Shown here: positions 15,673 through 23,701 of the stretch, one piece after another
Layout: each line of letters begins with the position of its first letter
Position numbering within the stretch: the first letter of the stretch is position 1
NCBI GenBank assembly: GCA_040384865.1
Contig: JAZKIM010000007.1
Span: 1 to 41,399, forward strand
Direction: 5' to 3'
Length of the DNA stretch: 41,399 bases
From: JBDKLC01 sp040384865
GTDB lineage: Bacteria; Patescibacteriota; Minisyncoccia; Phycocordibacterales; CAIZLB01
Notes under the pieces: model-generated
The model's input: the letters and a program-made list of their open reading frames with translations, nothing else
Told to the model about the DNA's origin: nothing
Database searches by the model: none
Position numbers and translations under genes: made by a program

Positions 15673-16575
15673 TTATTTCTTTAAAATAATATTAATTGCC
15701 TTGGTCACGATCGGCAGGATGTCGTTATAGAAATTAAGGGTGAGAATATCCTGCATCTTGAACCATTGGGCATCGTCGAGGCCGCCACTTGTTCCAAGTG
15801 TTAACGGTTGATAGTTCGCTTCGGCCAAAAAATATTTTACCTGTTTTCGAATCTTACCTTCTTCAGGATGTGAGGCCACATATTCATTGCTTGCCAATTC
15901 CTCCTTAATGACAATATCGACTCCCATTTCTTCTTTGATCTCTCTTACTGTTCCCTCCTCAGCATTTTCACCAGCCTCCAACTTACCCTTGGAAAGTGTC
16001 CAGTGCCCGAAGACATCATGTACGAGTGCTAAATAAATTTGCTGACCATCACGAGCGTAGACAACAGCGCCGCCCAGAATCTTAATAGGCATTTGATCGA
16101 ACGGTACATCCTTTGGCTTCTGTTTCTTTCGAGGAGAAACCTCATCCTTACCTGGCTCGCCCAGCTCCTTATATACCGCACCGAGCACGCCGTTCACAAA
16201 TTTACCGGAAGTATCACCGCCAAATGTCTTTGCAAGTTCAATGGCTTCGTTAATGGCAACCTTCGCAGGTACTTCTTTTTTATCAGCAAAGAGCAATTCA
16301 TACAAACCAAGACGAAGAACATTTCGGTCAACAATGGAAATCTTTTTTATTGGCCATTCAGGAGCAGCTTTTTCAATGATGTTATCGAGATCACTTCGCT
16401 TTTTTAAAACACCGTCGGCTAGAGTTTTTACAAACGAAAAATCGCCCATACCCGGAGCGAATTCTTCTACGTTTCTTTCCACAATATTAGCAATAGCAGC
16501 GTCGTCCAAAGAGCGAAAGTCCCACTCAAAGAGTGACTGCATTACAATGGATCGTGATAGATGCCTATTTGCCAT
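15673..16575 (-). CDS. nusB: NusB-Nudix fusion protein
   Basis: Residues 1-140 are a complete NusB antitermination factor. HLSRSIVMQSLFEWDF, the helix ending IVDRNVLRLGLYELLF, and VAINEAIELAKTFGGDTSGKFVNGVLG are typical; NusB acts with NusE (S10) in rRNA antitermination. A Lys/Pro-rich linker (about 145-160) joins it to a Nudix hydrolase domain (about 161-300). The Nudix box is exact: G197, E203, R211-E212, E215-E216, G218 in GKLEAGENAEEGTVRE and IKEEMGVD, so metal-dependent pyrophosphohydrolase activity is plausible. The Nudix half resembles the MutT/Ap4A-hydrolase kind, but its substrate cannot be read from sequence. The frame is continuous, with no stop or internal start of note at the junction. 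The gene lies downstream of rpmF, which has its own terminator. Confidence 0.92.
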   Translation of the reverse strand: MANRHLSRSIVMQSLFEWDFRSLDDAAIANIVERNVEEFAPGMGDFSFVKTLADGVLKKRSDLDNIIEKAAPEWPIKKISIVDRNVLRLGLYELLFADKKEVPAKVAINEAIELAKTFGGDTSGKFVNGVLGAVYKELGEPGKDEVSPRKKQKPKDVPFDQMPIKILGGAVVYARDGQQIYLALVHDVFGHWTLSKGKLEAGENAEEGTVREIKEEMGVDIVIKEELASNEYVASHPEEGKIRKQVKYFLAEANYQPLTLGTSGGLDDAQWFKMQDILTLNFYNDILPIVTKAINIILKK

Positions 16576-16662
16576 ATATTTTCAAATTTCAGGATGTTGT
16601 GGTCGCGAGGATGGATTGAGTTTTGGGACACCCCTCGGCACTGGATTCAGTATATCAGATAG

Positions 16663-16682
16663 AAAAACAGCCGCCAGCGGCT
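16663..16682 (-). terminator. Terminator after rpmF
   Basis: A short GC-rich hairpin (AGCCGC/GCGGCT, 16669-16682) is followed on the minus strand by a T-run (complement of 16663-16667). It starts 5 bases after the rpmF stop codon. Confidence 0.65.
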
Positions 16683-16687
16683 TGTGT

Positions 16688-16909
16688 TTATCTTGAAGCT
16701 ACAGCTTTTTTCTTTGCCGCCTTCTTATCAGCTTTTGCCACAAGGTCTACAACAATCTTTCCTTTGTATTTACCGCAAGTAGCGCACATAACATGCTTTC
16801 GCTTTGGCTGACCGCAGTCTGCACAAAGAATAACACCTGCCGCTGTGAGAGCGTGGTGGCTTCGTCGAGTCCCGGTCTGACTCCGAGTATGTCGCATATG
16901 ATTTACCAT
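16688..16909 (-). CDS. rpmF: 50S ribosomal protein bL32
   Basis: This large-subunit protein has 73 residues from ATG 16909. The core HMRHTRSQTGTRRSHHAL is typical of bL32. It is followed by the zinc ribbon with two C-x2-C pairs (CADCGQPKRK and CATCGKYKGK) and a basic Ala/Lys tail. A longer in-frame extension upstream exists but would run through a terminator hairpin and the promoter, so it is rejected. A TATACT -10 lies 8 bases before the ATG, predicting an almost leaderless message. Confidence 0.95.
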   Translation of the reverse strand: MVNHMRHTRSQTGTRRSHHALTAAGVILCADCGQPKRKHVMCATCGKYKGKIVVDLVAKADKKAAKKKAVASR

Positions 16910-16917
16910 AGGGCTAC

Positions 16918-16945
16918 AGTATACATTTTTCTTATTTTTACGCAA
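16918..16945 (-). promoter_or_regulatory. Candidate rpmF promoter with near-leaderless start
   Basis: On the minus strand TTGCGT (16945-16940), a 16-base spacer and TATACT (16923-16918) place the start about 2 bases before the rpmF ATG. The 13-mer ATACTGTAGCCCT (16922-16910) recurs exactly at the glycosyltransferase promoter at 36064-36076. Confidence 0.6.
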
Positions 16946-16989
16946 CAAAAAGAGCCCGGAACCATTTGCAAAGCAAACTGGTTCCGGGC
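16946..16989 (-). terminator. Terminator of the Nudix-like gene
   Basis: A long GC-rich hairpin (16954-16969 with 16973-16989, one bulged base) is followed on the minus strand by CTTTTTGTT. It separates the gene at 17023-17637 from the rpmF promoter. Confidence 0.88.
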
Positions 16990-17022
16990 CCCACGACAAT
17001 ACTCCTAAGTAACCACCACGCC

Positions 17023-17637
17023 TCACCGAATCATTCCCCCATAGCGGTCAAAGAAGATTCTTTCCCTGGCCATCACAGCCAAAGCCTCCTTGAGATACCG
17101 CCGATGATAGACGGCGATCCTTGCAAACAACCCTGGTTCCAATGGGCAAAGTAGGACCGTGAGGTCTTTCTTACCGCGCAGACTGACCTTGCTGCCGACT
17201 GGGATTACCCCCTGCACATCTTCAACCAGGAAATGGGTACTGGAACCACCTTCGGTTCCAACGGCTTCATGTTTGACTTGCTCCACATTAGCCAGTTTCA
17301 ACCCGAGCACGTCCTCAACTTCACGGACTGTCTGGTGAAGCATCGCTTCCGTATCATATGTCTGCGCGGTAACCTGCGGAAAGAAAAGGTCATTCCGCTG
17401 CGACGGGGCGAGCAAAACGATACTTTTGTTGTCAGGGTCACCCACAGCAATGACCAGCGTGCCAAAATGCGACGACTTGTCGACGCTGGTTCTCGGAAGC
17501 GGATCGTCGAATCCCGCAAAAATATCACGACCCCTGTCGACAATCACGGTCGCCCCAGATCCAGGTTTCGGCAAGGGGGACTTACCCTTTTTACTTTTTG
17601 AAAACTTTTTTAACAAACTATTAACTGCCCTACTCAT
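17023..17637 (-). CDS. Hypothetical protein with degenerate Nudix-like core
   Basis: The 204-residue protein starts with a basic stretch (LLKKFSKSKKGKSPLPKPG). Around residues 65-125 it resembles a Nudix fold: IVLLAPSQRNDLFFPQV is followed by HQTVREVEDVLGLKLANV. The REVEDVLGL segment looks like the second half of a Nudix box, but the leading Gly and the Glu pair are missing, so catalysis is doubtful. The C-terminal part (CPLEPGLFARIAVYHRRYLKEALAVM) is not recognised. By eye its codons are more G+C-rich than those of neighbouring genes. AAAGGA about 11 bases before the ATG is a possible ribosome-binding site, unusual in this window. It is a single-gene unit closed by a strong terminator. Confidence 0.65.
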   Translation of the reverse strand: MSRAVNSLLKKFSKSKKGKSPLPKPGSGATVIVDRGRDIFAGFDDPLPRTSVDKSSHFGTLVIAVGDPDNKSIVLLAPSQRNDLFFPQVTAQTYDTEAMLHQTVREVEDVLGLKLANVEQVKHEAVGTEGGSSTHFLVEDVQGVIPVGSKVSLRGKKDLTVLLCPLEPGLFARIAVYHRRYLKEALAVMARERIFFDRYGGMIR

Positions 17638-17739
17638 AAACTATGGTTCCTTTCTAGGAATGGTTGTAACGTTTATGAAAGCCCGGAAGGGACTTTCTAG
17701 ATAAAATACTACTCAGAAAAGATGAATTGCCAAGAGCTC

Positions 17740-17759
17740 AAAATCACAAGAGTGATTTT
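17740..17759 (-). terminator. Weak hairpin overlapping the rnhB stop
   Basis: AAAATCAC (17740-17747) and GTGATTTT (17752-17759) form an 8-bp AT-rich stem that overlaps the rnhB stop codon. The T-run is short (TTTT), so termination is uncertain. Confidence 0.35.
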
Positions 17760-18421
17760 ATAAAAGTCAGACGATGGATATAAATCGGGCCGAAGGATTT
17801 AATAGCATCAAAGTGTTCCCTCGTACCATAACCTTTATGCTTAGATAGTCCGTATTGGGGATACTTTTTTCCGAGTCGGCACATTAAACGATCCCTGCTT
17901 ACCTTTGCATATATGGAAGCAAATGAAATAATTGGCTCCTTATCGTCACCCCCGACAATGGTTTCTTGATACAGAAAATCATCAGGAGCCTTTAACCCTC
18001 CGTCCAACAAGACCAAAACATCATCGAAGCTAAATTTAATTTCTTTATGAAGTTTTCTTAGATTTCTATTTATTAAAGATTTGATACAAACAGCAATTCC
18101 CCTTTTGTCGATTTCTTTCGCCGATGCATAAGACAAAGAGAAAGATATGACAGGCTTGTTTTCGTTTCTAACCAAATGTGAAAACCAAGATTCTCTTCCC
18201 GCTTCACTTAATCGCTTTGAATCGCGTAATTTTGGAAGACTCGATGATTCCTGACGACCCCGGAACAAGTCTTTTATTCTTTGCGTTTTTTTACGCACCT
18301 CGTCAAAGCGAATAATCGAGGTGCAAACTGCCACCGGCCCCGCCACAGGACCACGACCAACTTCATCTATACCGATCAGGTATTTAAAACTCTTTTTTGG
18401 GGTTTTTTGGAGTTTCTGCAT
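17744..18421 (-). CDS. rnhB: Ribonuclease HII
   Basis: RNase HII removes RNA from RNA-DNA hybrids and misincorporated ribonucleotides. The signature YLIGIDEVGRGPVAGPV holds the DEvGRG catalytic Asp/Glu and the ribose-sensing glycines. DSKRLS, an LLDGG segment carrying the third Asp, and SIYAKVSRDRLMCRLG follow, then YGLSKHKGYGT. ATG at 18421 (225 residues) is preferred. The longer frame to 18472 would overlap dnaE and add 17 residues outside the family. The gene is divergent from dnaE, with only 24 bases between the two start codons, so both promoters must overlap there. Confidence 0.93.
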   Translation of the reverse strand: MQKLQKTPKKSFKYLIGIDEVGRGPVAGPVAVCTSIIRFDEVRKKTQRIKDLFRGRQESSSLPKLRDSKRLSEAGRESWFSHLVRNENKPVISFSLSYASAKEIDKRGIAVCIKSLINRNLRKLHKEIKFSFDDVLVLLDGGLKAPDDFLYQETIVGGDDKEPIISFASIYAKVSRDRLMCRLGKKYPQYGLSKHKGYGTREHFDAIKSFGPIYIHRLTFIKSLL

Positions 18422-18435
18422 AAAAACTTTATACT
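18407..18435 (+). promoter_or_regulatory. Candidate dnaE promoter overlapping the rnhB start region
   Basis: TTGGAG (18407-18412), a 17-base spacer and TATACT (18430-18435) give a start about 4 bases before the dnaE ATG at 18446. The -10 continues as TATACTGTATCC, like the rpmF promoter. On the other strand TATAAA (18433-18428) overlaps it and could serve rnhB. Confidence 0.5.
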
Positions 18436-18445
18436 GTATCCACAC

Positions 18446-21400
18446 ATGCCATCTCGCTTTGTCCATCTCCATTCACACTCTCATTATAGCCTCCTCCAGG
18501 CTCTTCCTAAAATCAAAGCTTTAGTTAAAGCTACGGTTGAACGCGGCATGCCAGCAGTAGCCCTTACCGATGCCGGCAATATGTACGGGGCTATCGAATT
18601 TTACAAAGAGTGCCAGAAGCAAGGTATTAAGCCAATTCTCGGTGTCGACTTCTATGTCGCAGTCCGTACTCGTCACGATAAGGAACCCCGGATCGACAAC
18701 CGCCGCAGCCGCCTTGTCATGATTGCTAAAAACGTTGATGGCTACAAAAACCTCATAAAACTTGTTACCGATTCACAAATCCAGGGATTCTACTACAAAC
18801 CGCGAATTGACAAGGAACTCATTGAAAAATACAAAGAAGGACTCATTGTCATCAGCCCATCATTTAGTGGTGAAATTGCTCAATCAATAAAGGCTGGAAA
18901 TCTTGAGAATGCAAAAGCTATCAGCGATTGGTACAAAAAACTTTTTGGGGACGACTTCTATCTTGAAATAACCCACCATCCTGAACTTGAAAATCATCAG
19001 GGAAACATGAAAAAGATTAGAGACTTCGCCGAGGCGGAACATGTTCCAATTGTCGCCGCTCACGATACATATTATATAAACCGAGAAGACAAAAAGGCGC
19101 GCGAAACGCTTGTTTCAATTCAAGATCAGTTCAGCGAGCGAAACACCGACGATGAAGCAGACTTTTCTTTCATTACACCAGACGAAGCTGAAGATTTTTT
19201 TAAAGACATGCCCGAAGCACTCAATAATTGCCAAAAAATTGTTGAGAAATGTGATTTACAACTCGAACTTGGCAAATGGCTCTTTCCTAACTTTATCGTG
19301 GAGAGCGGAAGAAGTGCTGACGATGAATTACGCCAACTTGCATATGCAGGTCTTGAACGTCGGCGCCTAGCACTGACACCTGATGTAAAAGAACGTCTTG
19401 ATTACGAGCTCGAGGTCATCAAGACAAAAGGTTACTCTCCCTACTTTCTCACCGTAGCCGATCTTCTCAAGTACGCTCACGCAAACGGCATCCTCACCAA
19501 CATTCGAGGATCCGTTGCCGGTTCCATGACTACATATCTCACAGGTATTACTAATGTAAACCCACTTGAATATAAACTTCCCTTTGAACGATTCTTAAAT
19601 CCAGAGAGACCCTCTGCTCCAGACATCGACATGGACTTCGCCGACAACCGCCGCGATCAAATGATCGACTATTCCCGACAAAAATACGGTCACGACAAAG
19701 TGGCCCAGATTGGAACATTCGGTACTATGATGGCAAGAGGAGCTGTTCGAGATGTTGCACGAGCCATGAAATATCCCTACACCCTCGGAGATCGTATAGC
19801 GAAGCTCATTCCGATGGGACAACAAGGTTTTGCCATGACTATTGATCGTGCTCTGGAAATGACACCTGAACTTAAAGAAATGTATGACCGAGAACCAGAT
19901 GTTAAAACCGTCATCGATATGGCAAAAAAGATTGAAGGCTGTGCCCGCCACATCTCCGTACATGCAGCCGGCGTCGTCATTTCACCAATTCCTCTTACCG
20001 ATATCGTTCCCCTTCAGCTTGACCCTAAGGGCGAAGGTCGCGTCATTACACAGTACGACATGCGATCAGTAGACGAAAACAATGCTGGCCTTTTAAAATT
20101 TGATTTCCTTGGAATCAAAAACCTCTCCCAGCTTGCTGATGCCGTCGCACTTGCTGAAAAAATCGAAGGTATTAAAGTAGACCTCGAAAATATTCCTCTC
20201 GATGATCCAGGGACATTTGACATGCTTGCCCGTGGTGAGACCGAAGGTCTCTTCCAATTGAACGGCGCAGGGATGACAAGATATCTCAAGGAACTGAGGC
20301 CGACGACCATTCATGATATTAATGCCATGGTGGCCTTGTACCGACCGGGACCAATGGAAACCATTCCTGAATACATTAAGCGAAAAAACAATCCAAAGCT
20401 CGTCAAATATGAAGATCCTCGCATGGAAAAATTCTTGAAAGAATCACATGGACTTATCGTATATCAGGATGACCTTCTTTTTTGTGCCATCGATCTTGCC
20501 GGGTATTCATGGCTTGAAGCCGATAAGTTCCGAAAGGCTGTGGGTAAAAAAATACGAGAGGAAATGGCTGCCCAAAAGGAAAAATTTACCGCTGGTATCG
20601 TCAAGAATGGTCAGACGAAGAAATTCGCTGATCATCTTTGGAAACTGTTTGAACCATTTCAGGCCTACGGTTTCAACAAAGCTCATGCCGCAAGCTATGG
20701 ACGACTGGCATATCAGACTGCATACATGAAGGCAAACTTCCCTGCCATCTATATGGCAGCAGTACTTACCGGAGCACACGGCGACGTGGAAGAAGTTTCT
20801 ATCTACATCAATGAATGTAAACGAATGAAGATTCCCGTCCTTGCACCAGACATCAATGAATCATTTGGAAACTTCACCGTCATAAAAGGTGGTGGTATGG
20901 ACGCAGAAGGTAATCCAATCCCAGACAAGATTCGATTCGGGCTTTTCAGTATCAAAAACTTCGGTGAAGGTATTGGTAATGCCATTATCGAGGAACGAAA
21001 AAAGAACGGTCATTACAAAACCCTTGAAGATTTCCTCAATAGAATTAAGGACAAGAATTTGAATAAAAAATCTCTCGAAGCCCTCATCAAGGCGGGAGCA
21101 ATGGACGCCTTTGCTGATCGAGGTGTCATGCTTGCTAATCTTCCAGACCTACTTGAATACAACAAAGAACAGCATAAACAATCGGAAAACCAAGATTCGC
21201 TTTTTGGCACAGCAGTTGTCGGTACGGAGAGCCATCTCCGCCTTGTAGCGGAAAGTACAGCAACAGCTTCAGAAAAACTTGCCTGGGAAAAGGAACTTCT
21301 CGGTCTTTATATCTCAGGCCACCCGCTTGATAAGTACAAAGAGATTCTTGCCGGACGTGACATAAATGTTGAGAAGATAAAAGCAGAAGGTAAAGAGGAA

Positions 21401-21649
21401 AAAGCATATGTTATTGCCGGTATTATAGAAGAAGCAAAAGAAATCATCACAAAAAAAGACTCAAAGCGCATGATGTTCCTCCGTATCGCCGACCTTTCAG
21501 GCTCAATAGAAGCCGTAGCCTTTCCAAAGACCTATGAACAATTCAAGTCAATCCTTTTGCCTGAAAAATGCATTGTCCTCAAGGGCAAGTTTTCGAACAG
21601 AAACGGCAGTCCGAGCCTTCTCATTGATACCGTTAAAGCGTTGAATTAG
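18446..21649 (+). CDS. dnaE: DNA polymerase III alpha subunit
   Basis: This is the replicative polymerase catalytic subunit, 1067 residues from ATG 18446. The N-terminal PHP domain begins RFVHLHSHSHYSLLQ (the HxH metal motif) and includes AVALTDAGNMYGAIEFY and ILGVDFYV. The polymerase core holds RGSVAGSMTTYLTGIT, the catalytic aspartates in PDIDMDF (D393, D395, D397), and VALYRPGPMETIPEYI. A helix-hairpin-helix region and a C-terminal OB domain (YVIAGIIEEAKEI, RIADLSGSIEAVAFP) follow, as in DnaE1. The frame is open 165 bases further upstream, but that extension runs antisense through rnhB and lacks homology. The gene has a short-leader TATACT promoter, and thrS follows 47 bases downstream with its own candidate promoter. 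Confidence 0.96.
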   Translation: MPSRFVHLHSHSHYSLLQALPKIKALVKATVERGMPAVALTDAGNMYGAIEFYKECQKQGIKPILGVDFYVAVRTRHDKEPRIDNRRSRLVMIAKNVDGYKNLIKLVTDSQIQGFYYKPRIDKELIEKYKEGLIVISPSFSGEIAQSIKAGNLENAKAISDWYKKLFGDDFYLEITHHPELENHQGNMKKIRDFAEAEHVPIVAAHDTYYINREDKKARETLVSIQDQFSERNTDDEADFSFITPDEAEDFFKDMPEALNNCQKIVEKCDLQLELGKWLFPNFIVESGRSADDELRQLAYAGLERRRLALTPDVKERLDYELEVIKTKGYSPYFLTVADLLKYAHANGILTNIRGSVAGSMTTYLTGITNVNPLEYKLPFERFLNPERPSAPDIDMDFADNRRDQMIDYSRQKYGHDKVAQIGTFGTMMARGAVRDVARAMKYPYTLGDRIAKLIPMGQQGFAMTIDRALEMTPELKEMYDREPDVKTVIDMAKKIEGCARHISVHAAGVVISPIPLTDIVPLQLDPKGEGRVITQYDMRSVDENNAGLLKFDFLGIKNLSQLADAVALAEKIEGIKVDLENIPLDDPGTFDMLARGETEGLFQLNGAGMTRYLKELRPTTIHDINAMVALYRPGPMETIPEYIKRKNNPKLVKYEDPRMEKFLKESHGLIVYQDDLLFCAIDLAGYSWLEADKFRKAVGKKIREEMAAQKEKFTAGIVKNGQTKKFADHLWKLFEPFQAYGFNKAHAASYGRLAYQTAYMKANFPAIYMAAVLTGAHGDVEEVSIYINECKRMKIPVLAPDINESFGNFTVIKGGGMDAEGNPIPDKIRFGLFSIKNFGEGIGNAIIEERKKNGHYKTLEDFLNRIKDKNLNKKSLEALIKAGAMDAFADRGVMLANLPDLLEYNKEQHKQSENQDSLFGTAVVGTESHLRLVAESTATASEKLAWEKELLGLYISGHPLDKYKEILAGRDINVEKIKAEGKEEKAYVIAGIIEEAKEIITKKDSKRMMFLRIADLSGSIEAVAFPKTYEQFKSILLPEKCIVLKGKFSNRNGSPSLLIDTVKALN

Positions 21650-21668
21650 GCCTAAAACCTGCTACTAT
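21641..21668 (+). promoter_or_regulatory. Candidate thrS promoter
   Basis: TTGAAT (21641-21646), which overlaps the dnaE stop, a 16-base spacer and TACTAT (21663-21668) predict a leader of about 22 bases. No room exists for a T-box leader. Confidence 0.4.
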
Positions 21669-21696
21669 AGGTATTACTTATTAGTAAGCACTATAT

Positions 21697-23460
21697 ATGT
21701 CCACACCGAACCTCGAACATGTCCGCCATTCGCTAGCCCATTTGTTGGCAGCGGCTATTACCGAACTCTACCCGAAAACCCTCAACACAATCGGTCCCTC
21801 TATCGACAATGGCTTTTATTATGATTTCGATTTCTCTCTTGCTGACATTACCCTTTCAGAAAAGGATTTTCCTGCTATCGAAAAAAAGATGCGTGAGATT
21901 TTAAAAACATGGAAAGGATTTGTACAAAAAGAAGTTTCGGTTGAGGAAGCTAAAGCATACTTCGCTGACAACGAATACAAACTCGAACTCATCGATGAAA
22001 TTGCCGCAAAGGGTGAAAAGATTACCCTCTATACTTCAGGCCTCTTTACTGATCTTTGCCGAGGAGGACATGTCGAGGACACTTCTCATATAGCCTCTGA
22101 TTCGTTTAAACTTTCTCGAGTTGCTGGTGCATATTGGAGAGGAGATGAAAAAAACAAAATGCTTACCCGAGTATATGGACTTGCGTTTAATACCAAAGAT
22201 GAACTTGTTGCGTATGAACTGATGCAGGAAGAAGCTGAAAAACGCGATCACAGAAAACTGGGTAAAGAACTAGATCTTTTTATCTTCTCAGACGTTGTCG
22301 GAAAGGGACTTCCTTTGTGGACAGAAAAGGGAGCAACGGTTCGAAGAGAGCTCGAGCGCTTCATTATTGATGAGGAGATTCGACGAGGATATAAACACGT
22401 CTTTACCCCAGATATTGCTAAAATCGATCTATACAAAAAATCAGGTCATTATCCTTACTACAAGGATTCAATGTATGCGCCAATCAAAATTGATGACGAA
22501 GAATTCATGCTTCGACCAATGACATGTCCTCACCATTTTGAACTATATCTTTCAAGACCTCGCAGCTACAAGGAGCTCCCTATGAGGATTGCCGAAATGG
22601 CGAAACTTTACCGATATGAACAATCAGGCGAATTATCTGGCCTTGTTAGAGTAAGAAGCTTTTGCCTCGCCGATGCGCATATCATTTGCAAAGATTCAGA
22701 GCAAGCCGGTCAAGAAGTTGATCGCGCACTTGATCTGATCGAATACATTGCCCAAATATTCAAACTACAAATGGGCACCGACTACTCATATCGACTTTCC
22801 CTAGGCGACCGAAACAATGCAGAAAAATACTTCAAGGACGATACTGCTTGGGACACAGCAGAAGAAGAGCTTCGAAAGGTTCTTAAGAAGAGAGGGGCAA
22901 CCTTTATTGAAGCAGCAGCAGAAGCAGCTTTTTATGGACCGAAAATTGATATCCAAATGAAAGACGTGCGCGGTAAAGAAAATACGGCATTTACTGTTCA
23001 ATACGACTTCGTCATGCCAAAACGATTCGAACTAACCTACACAGATTCCGACGGCACCAAAAAAGAACCCCTTGTGGTTCACAGATCTTCCATCGGTGCT
23101 ATCGAACGCATAATGGCTTTTCTCATTGAAAAGTATGCCGGCGCCTTCCCTCTCTGGCTTGCACCAATTCAAGTTAAGATAGTGCCGATTGGTGAACGAC
23201 AGGAAGTATATGCTCGAGAAATTCTCGAGAAAGTTCGAGCTGCAAATATTCGTGTTGAGTTAGATGAATCCGGCGACAGTCTTGGAAAAAAGATTCGCAA
23301 TGCTAAGTTGGAGAAGATTCCATACACGCTTGTTATCGGAGACAAGGAATTGGAAGCCAAGACGGTTACTGTTGAAAGTCGGGATAAAGGTAATATCGGA
23401 GCACACCTAGTGGATGACTTCATCAAACAAACAACAATTGACATCGTTTCAAAGAGCTAA
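21697..23460 (+). CDS. thrS: Threonyl-tRNA synthetase without TGS domain
   Basis: The class II synthetase has 587 residues. It begins directly with the editing (SAD) domain: VRHSLAHLLAAA and DLCRGGHV carry the His/His and Cys/His sets that hydrolyse Ser-tRNA(Thr). The N-terminal TGS domain found in the roughly 640-residue E. coli enzyme is absent. The catalytic core shows MLRPMTCPHH (zinc ligand C277), motif 2 YRYEQSGELSGLVRVRSF, EAAFYGPKIDIQ, and motif 3 VHRSSIGAIERIMAFL. An anticodon-binding domain ends the protein (about 485-587; APIQVKIVPIGE, RVELDESGDSLGKKIR). The promoter of the pheA leader is embedded in its last codons. Confidence 0.96.
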   Translation: MSTPNLEHVRHSLAHLLAAAITELYPKTLNTIGPSIDNGFYYDFDFSLADITLSEKDFPAIEKKMREILKTWKGFVQKEVSVEEAKAYFADNEYKLELIDEIAAKGEKITLYTSGLFTDLCRGGHVEDTSHIASDSFKLSRVAGAYWRGDEKNKMLTRVYGLAFNTKDELVAYELMQEEAEKRDHRKLGKELDLFIFSDVVGKGLPLWTEKGATVRRELERFIIDEEIRRGYKHVFTPDIAKIDLYKKSGHYPYYKDSMYAPIKIDDEEFMLRPMTCPHHFELYLSRPRSYKELPMRIAEMAKLYRYEQSGELSGLVRVRSFCLADAHIICKDSEQAGQEVDRALDLIEYIAQIFKLQMGTDYSYRLSLGDRNNAEKYFKDDTAWDTAEEELRKVLKKRGATFIEAAAEAAFYGPKIDIQMKDVRGKENTAFTVQYDFVMPKRFELTYTDSDGTKKEPLVVHRSSIGAIERIMAFLIEKYAGAFPLWLAPIQVKIVPIGERQEVYAREILEKVRAANIRVELDESGDSLGKKIRNAKLEKIPYTLVIGDKELEAKTVTVESRDKGNIGAHLVDDFIKQTTIDIVSKS

Positions 23461-23466
23461 TAGAAT
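23438..23466 (+). promoter_or_regulatory. Promoter of the pheA attenuator/leader
   Basis: A perfect TTGACA (23438-23443) is followed after exactly 17 bases by TAGAAT (23461-23466, 5/6). The -35 and spacer lie within the last codons of thrS. The predicted start at about 23473 is one base before the ATG of the leader peptide. Confidence 0.8.
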
Positions 23467-23473
23467 TCAACCA

Positions 23474-23554
23474 ATGAAATCCATTTCTGAATCAGTACAA
23501 ATAACGAGGACTTCCGGCATTAGCAGCTGGTTCTTCTTTAGTACGCTGACCTAG
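23474..23554 (+). CDS. Candidate Phe leader peptide (pheL-like) controlling pheA
   Basis: This 26-codon ORF runs from ATG 23474 to TAG 23552. It encodes MKSISESVQITRTSG followed by ISSWFFFSTLT. Three consecutive phenylalanine codons (TTC TTC TTT, 23531-23539), preceded by TGG, lie 12 bases before the stop codon. The ORF begins about one base after the predicted start of a near-consensus promoter. Its stop codon abuts the proposed antiterminator strand, and the downstream gene is pheA. A Phe-rich leader peptide in front of a Phe-biosynthesis gene is the established arrangement of pheL-pheA in enterobacteria. There is no Shine-Dalgarno sequence, so translation would be leaderless. The role is inferred from architecture, not sequence homology. 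Confidence 0.75.
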   Translation: MKSISESVQITRTSGISSWFFFSTLT

Positions 23555-23618
23555 GATCAGGTTTTTTTGTGCTAACAACAGAAAAAGCTGATCCATACGG
23601 GTCAGCTTTTTCTGTTGT
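23554..23618 (+). promoter_or_regulatory. pheA transcription attenuator (antiterminator/terminator switch)
   Basis: Two mutually exclusive folds are visible. Terminator: 23575-23594 pairs with 23599-23618, 20 bp with loop ATAC, and exits through TTTTTCTGTTGT. Antiterminator: 23554-23570 (GGATCAG, G, T7, GT) pairs with 23578-23594, 16 of 17 positions including one G-T wobble. Both use 23578-23594. A ribosome stalled at the Phe codons 23531-23539 leaves 23554-23570 free, favouring read-through. A ribosome at the stop codon 23552 covers part of it, favouring termination. A small hairpin CTGA/TCAG (23546-23560) could act as the pause or 1:2 structure. Confidence 0.75.
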
Positions 23619-23623
23619 CCGAA

Positions 23624-23660
23624 GAGCGCACTGAACCTAAAAAGTCGACTCAGTGCGCTC
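23624..23660 (+). other. Second inverted repeat in the pheA leader
   Basis: GAGCGCACTGA (23624-23634) and TCAGTGCGCTC (23650-23660) form a perfect 11-bp stem with a 15-base loop. No T-run follows, so it is not a terminator. It could stabilise the read-through mRNA or bind a regulator. Confidence 0.5.
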
Positions 23661-23701
23661 CTGTACCGCAGGATTAACAACCAACATCGACAACACATAC
23701 C

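Noticed and set aside
16910..17026. N-terminal extension of bL32
   Set aside because: It would cross a strong terminator hairpin and the rpmF promoter.
18281..18445. N-terminal extension of DnaE
   Set aside because: The extra 55 residues are antisense to conserved rnhB motifs and unlike any DnaE; the PHP motif starts right after ATG 18446.
23461..23701. T-box or amino-acid riboswitch before pheA
   Set aside because: No T-box consensus (GGTGGNACCGCG-like) was found; the leader-peptide and hairpin arrangement explains the region better.
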